Positions 47,901-55,314 of a stretch of 64,000 bases of DNA are shown here, piece by piece. This DNA comes from Peterkaempfera bronchialis. GTDB taxonomy: Bacteria; Actinomycetota; Actinomycetes; Streptomycetales; Streptomycetaceae. The stretch is from NCBI RefSeq assembly GCF_003258605.2, contig NZ_CP031264.1, forward strand, positions 1,984,001 through 2,048,000. Reading direction: 5' to 3'. Below the pieces are notes generated by a model. It did not search any database and had not been told where the DNA came from. It saw nothing but the letters and a program-made list of their open reading frames with translations. A program made the translations under genes and the position numbers. Within the stretch, counting starts at the first letter, position 1. Every line of letters starts with the position of its first letter.

Positions 47901-48288
47901 CCTGCTCCGCCTGCTCCGCGACCGGGGCGGCAGCCTCCGGCTCGGCGGGGGCCTCCGGCTCGGCGGCGACCGGCTCCGGCGCCACCTCGGCCTTCTTCCG
48001 CGTACGACGCACGCGCTTGGGCTTCTCCACGGCCTCCACGGCCTGCTCCGCCTGCTCCACGGCCGGGGCGGCAGCCTCCGGCTGGGCCGGGGCCTCGGCC
48101 GTGGCCTCGGCTCCCTGCGGAGGTCCGGCCGGGCGCGACACGGCACGCCGGCGGCGGCGCGGCGGCGCGGCGGCCGACTCCTCGTGCGCGGCTTCACGGT
48201 TCACAGCGGCCTCCGCAGAGGCCGCCGATGCGGTGCCGTCGGCAGTGCCGTCCGGCGCCGCACCCTGCGGCTCGTTGATCTCGAGCAT
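44980..48288 (-). CDS. rne: Ribonuclease E/G family endonuclease
   Basis: The main single-strand-specific RNA endonuclease, which processes rRNA and starts mRNA decay. ATG 48288 follows GGGAG. The 1102-residue protein has a long Ala/Glu/Arg-rich N-terminal region (about 1-430) with two 47-residue repeats ([25 protein letters not shown]). The catalytic core contains an S1 domain ([31 protein letters not shown]), the DNase I-like segment with the metal-binding DVNTGKF and IVIDFIDM, and a zinc-link CVHCNG. The C-terminus is a Lys/Thr/Ala tail ([10 protein letters not shown]). The core sits between two disordered arms, as in the streptomycete RNase ES. Confidence 0.95.
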   Translation of the reverse strand: MLEINEPQGAAPDGTADGTASAASAEAAVNREAAHEESAAAPPRRRRRAVSRPAGPPQGAEATAEAPAQPEAAAPAVEQAEQAVEAVEKPKRVRRTRKKAEVAPEPVAAEPEAPAEPEAAAPVAEQAEQAVEAVEKPKRVRRTRKKAEVAPEPVAAEPEAPAPVAEEPAAEEPEEEQAAEAETAAEPQPEPEPGHRTRRRVVRPPTAIFQPPVFQEPAAPIAPPRDRDHDEEEAEEADQSGRRRRRRRASAPAGPAVSEEAVAELQAEPEAAEDEAAHEEEAETHDAEHGEDDGRPSRRRRRGGRRRRRGDAEDRADEDHDEHQDDSAEESAQEQDEDDDEDDLAAGLASSRRRRRRRRRSGDTGPDLDAAGTDDPERTVVKVREPRKKASHEPAFDPDEVQSIKGSTRLEAKKQRRREGRELGRRRVPIITEAEFLARRESVERVMVVRQSGERTQIGVLEDGVLVEHYVNKEQATSYVGNVYLGKVQNVLPSMEAAFVDIGKGRNAVLYAGEVNFESLGGHGGPRRIESVLKSGQPVLVQVTKDPIGHKGARLTSQVSLPGRYLVYVPEGSMTGISRKLPDTERTRLKQILKKIVPDDAGVIVRTAAEGASEEELTRDVQRLQSQWEDIQKRASGGNAPTLLYGEPDMTVRVVRDIFNEDFKKVIVQGDDAWSTIHEYVSHVAPDLADRLQRWTSDVDVFATYRIDEQLMKALDRKVWLPSGGSLVIDRTEAMVVVDVNTGKFTGQGGNLEETVTRNNLEAAEEIVRQLRLRDLGGIIVIDFIDMVLESNRDLVLRRLLECLGRDRTKHQVAEVTSLGLVQMTRKRVGQGLLESFSEQCVHCNGRGVIVHMDQPSTSGGGGGTSGGAAKRRRRGKGGAGAGDEQHVHELEHVQEPEEPEEAAEPVAPEPLEAPAAPEPEPAVAQAPEPAPEQAPAEPQPVSLVELPPAPAPGGRTRRRAVRKATAPAGPPVEAEAAVLVLPARTPDGEAAQAAVAPAPVAAPEPVVPEPAISEPVVSEPVVSEPVAADGAVAAPVADGEPEVEAPRKRAARKTAAKKTTAAKKTTAAKKTTTRKTATKRTTAAKKTAASAEGEPSAPVAE
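47806..48087 (-). repeat. Tandem 141-bp repeats in the rne N-terminal region
   Basis: Two copies offset by 141 bases (CCTCCGGCTCGGCGGCGACC at 47811 and 47952) share nearly all positions across this interval. Each encodes one 47-residue [25 protein letters not shown] unit. Confidence 0.85.
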
Positions 48289-48682
48289 GCGGGCGTATCT
48301 CCCGTCAGGCCCCCGGGCTCCGGGACCGGGCACGGCAGGGCACCGGTGCCGGCAGATCCACTGCCTGTCGGCTCACGGTGCCGCCATGCGGGCGCGGGGC
48401 CGCACGGGGGCGCGTTGTCTCACTCGGCGCCCGCCTGTGCGGGCGGCCGAAAGTCTTCTGGTCTGACCAGTCTTCTCAAAGTGCACGGTCCCCAACCCCG
48501 GGTGGCTCCCTGGGGCCGGGACCTCTCCTCGCGTCCTGTCGGCCGGTGGCCGCGGCGGGAGGAGGGTTCTCCGCGCCCGGCGCTCGGGTGCGGAGGGGCC
48601 CCGCCTGCCCCGGTGGCGGGGCGAGGGGGCCAGGTCCCTCGTTGACGACGCTCGCGCACTCGGCTGAGCGGCGGGGCCGACG
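48289..48682 (-). promoter_or_regulatory. rne upstream region with leader hairpins
   Basis: This 394-base region has no supported gene. About 140-190 bases before the rne start it holds a hairpin GCCCGC/GCGGGC (48429-48444) and a palindrome CTGGTCTGACCAG (48458-48470). The palindrome is flanked by direct repeats AGTCTTCT at 48452 and 48469. If transcribed, these could form a structured leader, as expected if RNase E/G controls its own mRNA. Confidence 0.45.
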
Positions 48683-49513
48683 CTAGGCGGTCGCGGCGGC
48701 GCGCGGCCCGGCGGTCGAGGGTAGGACGGCCGGGGCAGCGGCGCGGTCGGGCGCCAGCGGGTCGGTCACCGTGCCGGACTCCCCGTCGATCGGCCCCTGC
48801 GCCAGCCTGGTCACCTCTGCGGGGACCGGCGGCGCGAGGTCGGCCGTCGCACGAAGACCGGACAGGACGTCGTCAGGTCGTACGGCGGGTGTGGCATGCC
48901 GCACTACCAGGCGCAGTATCGCACAGGCCCGACCCGGCCGAACATCGGCACCGCCGTCCGGCGGTACCGTGCCCCCTGCCGCCACCTGCGGGTCGACGAC
49001 CTCCAGGGAGGCCACCGCACCGCGCGCGTCGAAGGTGCGGACGCCGTTCTTGGTGAGGCGCTCCACCGCGACGCTCTCCGCCGCGAGGAACACCGCAGCG
49101 GCCTCGGCCGCCTCCTCGGAGGTGACACCCTCCAGCCGGATCTGCCACACCGAGGCCTGCAACTGGTCGGCGAAGTTCGAGGTGTGCACCTCGACCGCGT
49201 CCACCACGTCCAGGCCGTCGGGGAGCGACTCGTCCAGCTGGGCCCGCAGTTGCTCCGGGTCCCTGGCCTGGGTGAGTGCGATCTCCAGGTACTCGGCCTC
49301 GCTGGCGACACCGGTGGGTGCGGCGTTGGCATACGAGACCTTCGGGTGCGGGGTGAAACCCGCCGAATAGGCCATCGGGACCGCCGACCGCCGCAGTGCC
49401 CGCTCAAAGGCCCGCTGGAAGTCACGGTGGCTGGTGAACCGGAGACGGCCGCGCTTGGTGTAGCGCAGCCGGATGCGCTGCACCGCCGGAGCGGGCGGCG
49501 GGCCTTCGGGCAT
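48683..49513 (-). CDS. DUF2344 protein (TIGR03936 family), radical SAM partner
   Basis: A 276-residue protein that is normally next to, or fused with, a TIGR03960-type radical SAM protein. It begins MPEGPPPAPAVQRIRLRYTKRGRLRFTSHRDFQRAFERALRR. YSAGFTPHPKVSYANAAPTGVASEAEYLEI is the family core. The partner gene is at 50508-52436, but here the two are separated by a toxin-antitoxin pair on the opposite strand. The reaction performed by the pair is unknown to me; tRNA or ribosome modification has been suggested by context in other bacteria. Confidence 0.9.
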   Translation of the reverse strand: MPEGPPPAPAVQRIRLRYTKRGRLRFTSHRDFQRAFERALRRSAVPMAYSAGFTPHPKVSYANAAPTGVASEAEYLEIALTQARDPEQLRAQLDESLPDGLDVVDAVEVHTSNFADQLQASVWQIRLEGVTSEEAAEAAAVFLAAESVAVERLTKNGVRTFDARGAVASLEVVDPQVAAGGTVPPDGGADVRPGRACAILRLVVRHATPAVRPDDVLSGLRATADLAPPVPAEVTRLAQGPIDGESGTVTDPLAPDRAAAPAVLPSTAGPRAAATA

Positions 49514-49743
49514 ACGGCGTGCCAGTGTCGTTCAGTCCCTCGTCAGTCGGCCGTGCCCGACCCTCACGGACCGGACTCTTACACCCCCAAGCGTACGCGG
49601 CCCGTTCCGGCCCGCGTCCATGGGCGCGTCCGGCTGGGGCGTCCGGCTCGGCCACCCCTGGTCAAGCGCCAGGTGACACCCGTGCGGGTGAAGTCCGGCC
49701 GGACCGGCCCCGGCAGTCGGCCCACCGCAATAAGATCGCCGGT

Positions 49744-50016
49744 ATGAGCCTGGAGCGGGTCACCATCACCATTCCCTCCGAGACCCTGGCGGACGCCAGG
49801 GCAGCAGCCGAGCGCGAGGGCCTGAGTGTCTCGGCCTGGCTGTCGCGGGCTGCCGAGCGGGCCGCGAAGATCCAGGCCGGTCTCGCCGCTGCCGAGGAGG
49901 TCCTCGCGGAGATCGGTCCCCCCACGCCCGAGCAGCAGGCATGGGTGGACGCGGTCATGGAGTCGGTCACCCGGCCGCAGCACGAGGCGGCGGACAGCGC
50001 ATCCGGCGCGGCCTGA
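49744..50016 (+). CDS. Antitoxin of a VapBC-like pair
   Basis: A 90-residue protein that should bind DNA as a ribbon-helix-helix dimer and neutralise the toxin encoded just downstream. It starts MSLERVTITIPSETLADARAAAEREGLSVSAWLSRAAERAA. The first strand (RVTITIP) and two helices have the ribbon-helix-helix pattern. The acidic, flexible C-terminus (PPTPEQQAWVDAVMESV) would wrap the toxin. There is little ribosome binding site before ATG 49744, suggesting a short or leaderless message. The toxin gene starts 55 bases later. Confidence 0.82.
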   Translation: MSLERVTITIPSETLADARAAAEREGLSVSAWLSRAAERAAKIQAGLAAAEEVLAEIGPPTPEQQAWVDAVMESVTRPQHEAADSASGAA

Positions 50017-50071
50017 GCTGAACCGGCCCGAGCTGAACCGGACAGGACGAGCGAGGAACGGGGGCATCGGC

Positions 50072-50467
50072 ATGCTTCGCCCGATGGTGTACGACGCGGG
50101 GGCGCTCATCGCCGCCGAGCGCGGTTCGGTCGCGGTCTGGCGGGCCCACCGGGCCTATCTGCTCGCCGGAGGCACCCCGGTGGTACCCGCCGCCGTGGTC
50201 GCGCAGGTGTGGCGGGACGGCACCCGCCAGGCACGGGTGGCCCAGCTGCTCAAGGGGTGTGACATCGCCCCCCTCGGCGACGAGTCCGCGCGTGCGGTCG
50301 GAGAACTGCTGGGGCGCGCGGGCACCGTGGACACGGTGGACGGGGCGGTGGCCCTGCTCGCCTCGGCCCTCGGGGCGGAGGTTCCCACCTCCGACCCCGA
50401 GGATCTCCAGCACCTGCTCGACCACCTCGGCGTCCCCGGCAAGCGGGTCACCGTGCGCCCGCTCTGA
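50072..50467 (+). CDS. PIN-domain toxin (VapC-like ribonuclease)
   Basis: A 131-residue PIN nuclease likely to cut specific RNAs when free of antitoxin. It starts MLRPMVYDAGALIAAERG; Asp in YDAGALIAAE is the first metal ligand. Further acidic residues lie in GDESARAVGELL, the conserved TVDTVDGAVALLA, and PTSDPEDL. ATG 50072 or ATG 50084 could be used. The pair is inserted between the DUF2344 and radical SAM genes on the opposite strand, so it is probably acquired. Confidence 0.85.
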   Translation: MLRPMVYDAGALIAAERGSVAVWRAHRAYLLAGGTPVVPAAVVAQVWRDGTRQARVAQLLKGCDIAPLGDESARAVGELLGRAGTVDTVDGAVALLASALGAEVPTSDPEDLQHLLDHLGVPGKRVTVRPL

Positions 50468-50507
50468 CGGCACCGGTACTCGGCGACCGCCGCCAGACCG
50501 GCGACCC

Positions 50508-52436
50508 CTACTGGTTGACCACGGTCAGCGGGAGCAGCTTCTTGCCGGTGGGGCCGATCTGGATCTGGGTGTCCATCTGGGGGCAGACGCCGCAGTCGAA
50601 GCACGGGGTCCAGCGGCAGTCGTCGACCTCGACCTCCTCCAGGGCGTCCTGCCAGTCCTCCCAGAGCCAGTCCTTGTCCAGGCCGGAGTCCAGGTGGTCC
50701 CAGGGCAGGACCTCCTCGTGGCCGCGCTCGCGGGTGGTGTACCAGTCGACGTCCACGCCGAACTCGGCGAGGGCCTTGTCGGCGCAGTCCATCCAGCGGT
50801 CGTAGGAGAAGTGCTCGCGCCAGCCGTCGAAGCGGCCGCCGTCCTCGTAGACGGCGCGGATGACCTTGCCGATGCGGCGGTCGCCGCGCGAGAGCAGGCC
50901 CTCGACGATGCCGGGCTTGCCGTCGTGGTAGCGGAAGCCGATGTTCTTGCCGTACTTGCGGTCGCTCCGGATGGCGTCGCGCAGCTTGGCCAGCCGGGCG
51001 TCGGTCTCCTCCACGCCCAGCTGCGGGGCCCACTGGAAGGGGGTGTGCGGCTTGGGTACGAAGCCGCCGATGGACACGGTGCAGCGGATGTCGTTCTGCC
51101 CGGTGACCTCGCGGCCCTTGGCGATGACGTTCTTCGCCATCTCGGCGATCTGGAGCACGTCCTCGTCGGTCTCGGTGGGGAGGCCGCACATGAAGTACAG
51201 CTTCACCTGGCGCCAGCCGTTGCCGTAGGCGGTGGCGACGGTGCGGATGAGGTCCTCCTCCGACACCATCTTGTTGATCACCTTGCGGATGCGCTCGCTG
51301 CCGCCCTCGGGGGCGAAGGTGAGACCGGAGCGGCGGCCGTTGCGGGTGAGCTCGTTGGCCAGGTCGATATTGAAGGCGTCGACCCGGGTGGAGGGCAGCG
51401 ACAGGCCGACCTTGTCGTCGGTGTAGCGGTCGGCGAGGCCCTTGGCGATCTCGCCGATCTCGGTGTGGTCGGCGGAGGAGAGGGAGAGCAGGCCGACCTC
51501 CTCGAAGCCGGTCGCCTTGAGGCCCTTCTCCACCATCTCGCCGATGCCGGTGATGCTGCGCTCCCGCACCGGGCGGGTGATCATACCGGCCTGGCAGAAG
51601 CGGCAGCCCCGGGTGCAGCCGCGGAAGATCTCCACGGACATCCGCTCATGCACGGTCTCGGCCAGCGGCACCAGCGGCTGCTTGGGGTAGGGCCACTCGT
51701 CCAGGTCCATCACGGTGTGCTTGGAGACCCGCCACGGCACGCCGTGGGTGTTGGGCACCACGCGGCCGATCCGGCCGTCCGGCAGGTACTCGACGTCGTA
51801 GAACCTGGGCACGTACACGCTGCCGGTCCTGGCCAGCCGCAGCAGCACCTCCTCGCGCCCGCCGGGGCGGCCCTCGGCCTTCCAGGCGCGGACGATCTCC
51901 GTGATGTCCAGCACGGCCTGCTCGCCGTCGCCGACCACCGCGCAGTCCAGGAAGTCGGCGATCGGCTCCGGGTTGAAGGCGGCGTGGCCGCCGGCCACCA
52001 CGATCGGGTCGTCCAGGGTGCGGTCCCTGGCCTCCAGCGGGATGCCGGCCAGGTCGAGCGCGGTCAGCATATTGGTGTAGCCCAGCTCGGTGGAGAAGCT
52101 GAGGCCGAAGACGTCGAACGCCTTCACCGGCCGGTGCGCGTCCACGGTGAACTGCGGCACGCCGTGCTCCCGCATCAGCGCTTCCAGGTCGGGCCAGACG
52201 CTGTAGGTGCGCTCGGCGAGCACGCCCTCGCGCTCGTTGAGGACCTCGTAAAGGATCATGACGCCCTGGTTGGGCAGCCCCACCTCATAGGCGTCCGGGT
52301 ACATCAGAGCCCAGCGCACGTCACAGGCGTCCCAGTCCTTGACGGTCGAGTTGAGCTCGCCGCCGACGTACTGGATCGGCTTCTGGACGTGCGGGAGGAG
52401 GGCCTCCAGGCGTGGGAAGACCGACTCGACAGGCAT
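50508..52436 (-). CDS. Radical SAM protein, TIGR03960 family
   Basis: A 642-residue radical SAM enzyme. The cluster motif is CTRGCRFC (Cys-x3-Cys-x2-Cys) in IFRGCTRGCRFCQAGMITRPVRER. A preceding domain of about 220 residues (MYPDAYEVGLPNQGVMILYEVLN; VVAGGHAAFNPEPIADF) resembles a B12-binding-type Rossmann fold. The C-terminus holds further Cys (CRWTPCFDCGVCPQMD), possibly a second iron-sulfur site. Its usual partner is the DUF2344 protein at 48683. The substrate is unknown. Confidence 0.92.
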   Translation of the reverse strand: MPVESVFPRLEALLPHVQKPIQYVGGELNSTVKDWDACDVRWALMYPDAYEVGLPNQGVMILYEVLNEREGVLAERTYSVWPDLEALMREHGVPQFTVDAHRPVKAFDVFGLSFSTELGYTNMLTALDLAGIPLEARDRTLDDPIVVAGGHAAFNPEPIADFLDCAVVGDGEQAVLDITEIVRAWKAEGRPGGREEVLLRLARTGSVYVPRFYDVEYLPDGRIGRVVPNTHGVPWRVSKHTVMDLDEWPYPKQPLVPLAETVHERMSVEIFRGCTRGCRFCQAGMITRPVRERSITGIGEMVEKGLKATGFEEVGLLSLSSADHTEIGEIAKGLADRYTDDKVGLSLPSTRVDAFNIDLANELTRNGRRSGLTFAPEGGSERIRKVINKMVSEEDLIRTVATAYGNGWRQVKLYFMCGLPTETDEDVLQIAEMAKNVIAKGREVTGQNDIRCTVSIGGFVPKPHTPFQWAPQLGVEETDARLAKLRDAIRSDRKYGKNIGFRYHDGKPGIVEGLLSRGDRRIGKVIRAVYEDGGRFDGWREHFSYDRWMDCADKALAEFGVDVDWYTTRERGHEEVLPWDHLDSGLDKDWLWEDWQDALEEVEVDDCRWTPCFDCGVCPQMDTQIQIGPTGKKLLPLTVVNQ

Positions 52437-52522
52437 CAGACACAGGTCTTTCGTGACGTGAGCAGGGTGACCCCCAAGAGTAACGCGGCCCGAGGGTACG
52501 CCACGCCGGAGCGGTCGGGGGA

Positions 52523-54052
52523 TCAGCCCGTGTGCCGCCGGCGCAGCCGCCGCCGGGAGGCGCGGCGCCAGGCGCGGGGCAGCTGCCGCTCGGCCGTGGC
52601 GGCGCGGTCGTGCTCGACCTGGTGCAGCAGCCCGTAGCTGAAGGCGGACTCGCCCGCCGCGTCGGCCTGCGCGGCCAGCTCCCGCAGGGCGGTGCGGGCG
52701 ACCACGCTGTCCTGGTGCTCGCCGAGCAGTTGCTGCATGGCCTTCAGCCGGGCGCCGAACCGCTTTGCGGGCCTGCCCAGCACCGGCCGGGCGGCCTCGG
52801 CCGCGTACCGGGCGCGTTTGGCGGCCTTGCGCGCCTCATGCAGCAGCAGATCGCGCTGGTGGCCCGGCGGGGCTGCCAGGGCGACCTCCATCCGGCGGGC
52901 CAGCCGCCGCCAGTCGCGCCGCACCGCCCGGGACAGCACCCGGGCGGCCGGGCGGTGGGCGGCGGGCAGCAGCGGCGGCCGGCCCGCCAGCGCGTCCAGG
53001 GCGTCCAGCAGGGCGAGGTAGCGGGGGCTGTCCAGCGCCGCCTGGAGTGCGGCGCCGGTCTCGGCGCGGCGGCGTACCGCCCGGATCCGCAGCCGGGCCG
53101 GGACGGGGCCGACGACCAGTGCGTCCGGGAGTTCGGCGACCCGGGTGTCCAGCCGCTCGGTGAGCACCTCGCGGTCCCGTTCGGCGCCCAGTTCGGCGCC
53201 GAGCCACTTCAGCTCCTCGGCGAGCCACTCGGTGGCGCGGCGGTCCAGCACGGTGCGGAAGGTCTTCAGGGTGCTGCGCAGCCGCCGGGTGGAGACCCGC
53301 ATCCGGTGCACCGCGTCCGGCCGGTCGCGGCGGACGGCGGCGTCCAGGGCGGTGAGCTGCTCGGTGTGCTCGGCGAGGTAGCGGAGGACGGCGTCCCCGG
53401 CGGTGGTCCGGCGGCCGAGGACCGCCGCGGCGGGGGCCGGGCCGATGCCCAGGACCCTGGCGAGCTTGGAGGCGGCGGCGCCGCGGTGCAGGCCGGCGGC
53501 GGCGAGCTGCCGTTCCACGGTGTCCAGGAACGCGGGGTCGGCCTCGGCCAGTTCCACCTCCACCTCGGCCCACTCCACCGGGGCGGCCACCTCGGGAGCC
53601 GATCGGTCGATGCGGTGGGCGGTGACCCGGTCCCAGGCGACCTCGGCGAGGGTCCGCCCCTCGGCGTCCCGCAGCAGCCGCACCTCGCGCACGCTGACCA
53701 GGCGGACCACCGGCAGCAGCGGGCGGCCCCGGGTACGGGCCCGGACCAGGGCGGCCAGCTGCGGCGGCACCTCGGTGCCCGTACCGAGCGGCAGCCGGAT
53801 CTCCTCGCGGGTGTCGGGGCCGACCGGCAGCTTGAGGTGCCAGCCCGCGTCACCGCCGCCGGTCCGGCGGCGCAGTGTGCTGCCGTGGGTGACGAGCCGC
53901 AGGTCGGCGGTGTCGTAGTAGGTGGCGTCCAGGGTGGCGGTGGGGCCGTCGGCGACCTCGGCGACGCCCTCGATGCCGTCCAGCGGGGGCAGCGCGGGGG
54001 TGCCGCCGGCGGTCTCGTACTTGCGCTCGATCTCCTGCACCGTGCCGGTCAT
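52523..54052 (-). CDS. CYTH-CHAD domain protein
   Basis: A 509-residue protein. An N-terminal CYTH domain (about 1-200) carries the ExExK signature as EIERKYE, with LDATYYDTADLRL and GWHLKLP typical of triphosphate tunnel enzymes. A CHAD helical domain (about 215-500) is rich in conserved His and Arg (DAVHRMRVSTRRLRSTLKTF; HEARKAAKRARYAAEA) and binds polyphosphate in known cases. Together they suggest a polyphosphate-related phosphatase or sensor. It lies downstream of the rodA terminator on the same strand. Confidence 0.92.
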   Translation of the reverse strand: MTGTVQEIERKYETAGGTPALPPLDGIEGVAEVADGPTATLDATYYDTADLRLVTHGSTLRRRTGGGDAGWHLKLPVGPDTREEIRLPLGTGTEVPPQLAALVRARTRGRPLLPVVRLVSVREVRLLRDAEGRTLAEVAWDRVTAHRIDRSAPEVAAPVEWAEVEVELAEADPAFLDTVERQLAAAGLHRGAAASKLARVLGIGPAPAAAVLGRRTTAGDAVLRYLAEHTEQLTALDAAVRRDRPDAVHRMRVSTRRLRSTLKTFRTVLDRRATEWLAEELKWLGAELGAERDREVLTERLDTRVAELPDALVVGPVPARLRIRAVRRRAETGAALQAALDSPRYLALLDALDALAGRPPLLPAAHRPAARVLSRAVRRDWRRLARRMEVALAAPPGHQRDLLLHEARKAAKRARYAAEAARPVLGRPAKRFGARLKAMQQLLGEHQDSVVARTALRELAAQADAAGESAFSYGLLHQVEHDRAATAERQLPRAWRRASRRRLRRRHTG

Positions 54053-54064
54053 GCCCTGCGCCTG

Positions 54065-54095
54065 CCCCGTCAGGTGCGGACGGCACCTGACGGGG
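54065..54095 (-). terminator. Terminator of the mre-rodA operon
   Basis: A perfect 13-bp stem CCCCGTCAGGTGC/GCACCTGACGGGG with loop GGACG begins 17 bases after the rodA stop, ending the mreB-to-rodA cluster. Confidence 0.85.
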
Positions 54096-54111
54096 GGCGG
54101 CTACACCATGG

Positions 54112-55314
54112 CTAGGCGGAGAGGGGCCGCTGCATCCGGACCGACTGGAGCAGTCCGATGCCCATCCAGACGGCGAACATCGAGGAGCCGCCGTAGCTGA
54201 CGAACGGCAGCGGCAGGCCCGCCACCGGCATGATGCCGAGCGTCATGCCGACGTTCTCGAACGCCTGGAAGGCGAACCAGGCGACGATGCCCGCCGCCAC
54301 CACGGTCCCGTACAGGTCACCGGCCTGGCGGGCGACCCGGCAGGCCCGCCACATGACCACGCCCAGCAGCACCAGGATCAGCCCGGCGCCGACGAAGCCC
54401 AGCTCCTCCCCCGCCACCGTGAAGATGAAGTCGGTCTGCTGCTCCGGCACGAACTGGCCGGTGGTCTGGGTGCCGTGGAAGAGGCCCTTGCCCAGCAGGC
54501 CGCCCGAGCCGATGGCGATCCTGGCCTGGTTGGTGTTGTAGCCGACGCCGGCCGGGTCCAGGGCGGGGTTGGCGAAGGCGGCGAAGCGGTCGATCTGGTA
54601 CTGGCTCAGCAGCTTGAACTTCCACACCGCCAGCGCACCGGCGACCCCGGCCGAGATCAGCCCGAGCACCCAGCGGTTGGGGGCGCCGGAGGCCAGCAGT
54701 ACGCCGAGCACGATGACCACCATCACCATCACCGAGCCCAGGTCGGGCATCAGCATGATGATGCCCATCGGGATCGCGGCCAGCAGCAGCGCCTGGATGA
54801 CGGTGCGGTGGTCGGGTGTCTCCCGCTCGCCGGCGTCCACCCGGGCGGAGAGCAGCACCGCCATCCCCAGCACGATGGTGATCTTGGCGAACTCGGACGG
54901 CTGGACGGAGAAGCCGCCGCCCAGCACGATCCAGTTGCGGTTGCCGTTGATGGTGGCGCCGAGCGGGGTCAGCACGGTGAGCAGCACCAGCAGCGACAGC
55001 ACATAGAGGAACGGCACGGCGGTGCGCAGTCGGCGATGCCCTATTCCGATGATCACGGCGAAGAAGCCGATGCCGATCACGGTGTTCAGCAGGTGCCGCA
55101 GCAGGAAGTACTGCGGGTCGCCGTGGTTGAGGTCGGTGCGGTTGCGGGTGGCCGACCAGACCAGCAGCGAGCTGCCGAGGGAGAGCGCCAGGGCGCAGAG
55201 CACCAGCACCCAGTCCATCCGGCGGACCGGCGAGTCGCGGTCCAGCAGCCGTTGCAGGGCGTTGCGGCGGGGGGCGAGCCGCACGGTGCGGTACGAGGAG
55301 GACAGGCCGCTCAT
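54112..55314 (-). CDS. rodA: Rod-shape-determining glycosyltransferase RodA (SEDS family)
   Basis: A peptidoglycan polymerase that works with a class B penicillin-binding protein. The 400-residue product has about ten membrane helices. SEDS hallmarks are FSVQPSEFAKI, MLMPDLGSVMVMV, KGLFHGTQTTGQFVPEQQTDFIFTVAGEELGFVG and PVAGLPLPFVSYGGSSM. ATG 55314 has GGAGG upstream and overlaps the mrdA stop as ATGA, so translation is coupled to its partner. Confidence 0.96.
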   Translation of the reverse strand: MSGLSSSYRTVRLAPRRNALQRLLDRDSPVRRMDWVLVLCALALSLGSSLLVWSATRNRTDLNHGDPQYFLLRHLLNTVIGIGFFAVIIGIGHRRLRTAVPFLYVLSLLVLLTVLTPLGATINGNRNWIVLGGGFSVQPSEFAKITIVLGMAVLLSARVDAGERETPDHRTVIQALLLAAIPMGIIMLMPDLGSVMVMVVIVLGVLLASGAPNRWVLGLISAGVAGALAVWKFKLLSQYQIDRFAAFANPALDPAGVGYNTNQARIAIGSGGLLGKGLFHGTQTTGQFVPEQQTDFIFTVAGEELGFVGAGLILVLLGVVMWRACRVARQAGDLYGTVVAAGIVAWFAFQAFENVGMTLGIMPVAGLPLPFVSYGGSSMFAVWMGIGLLQSVRMQRPLSA

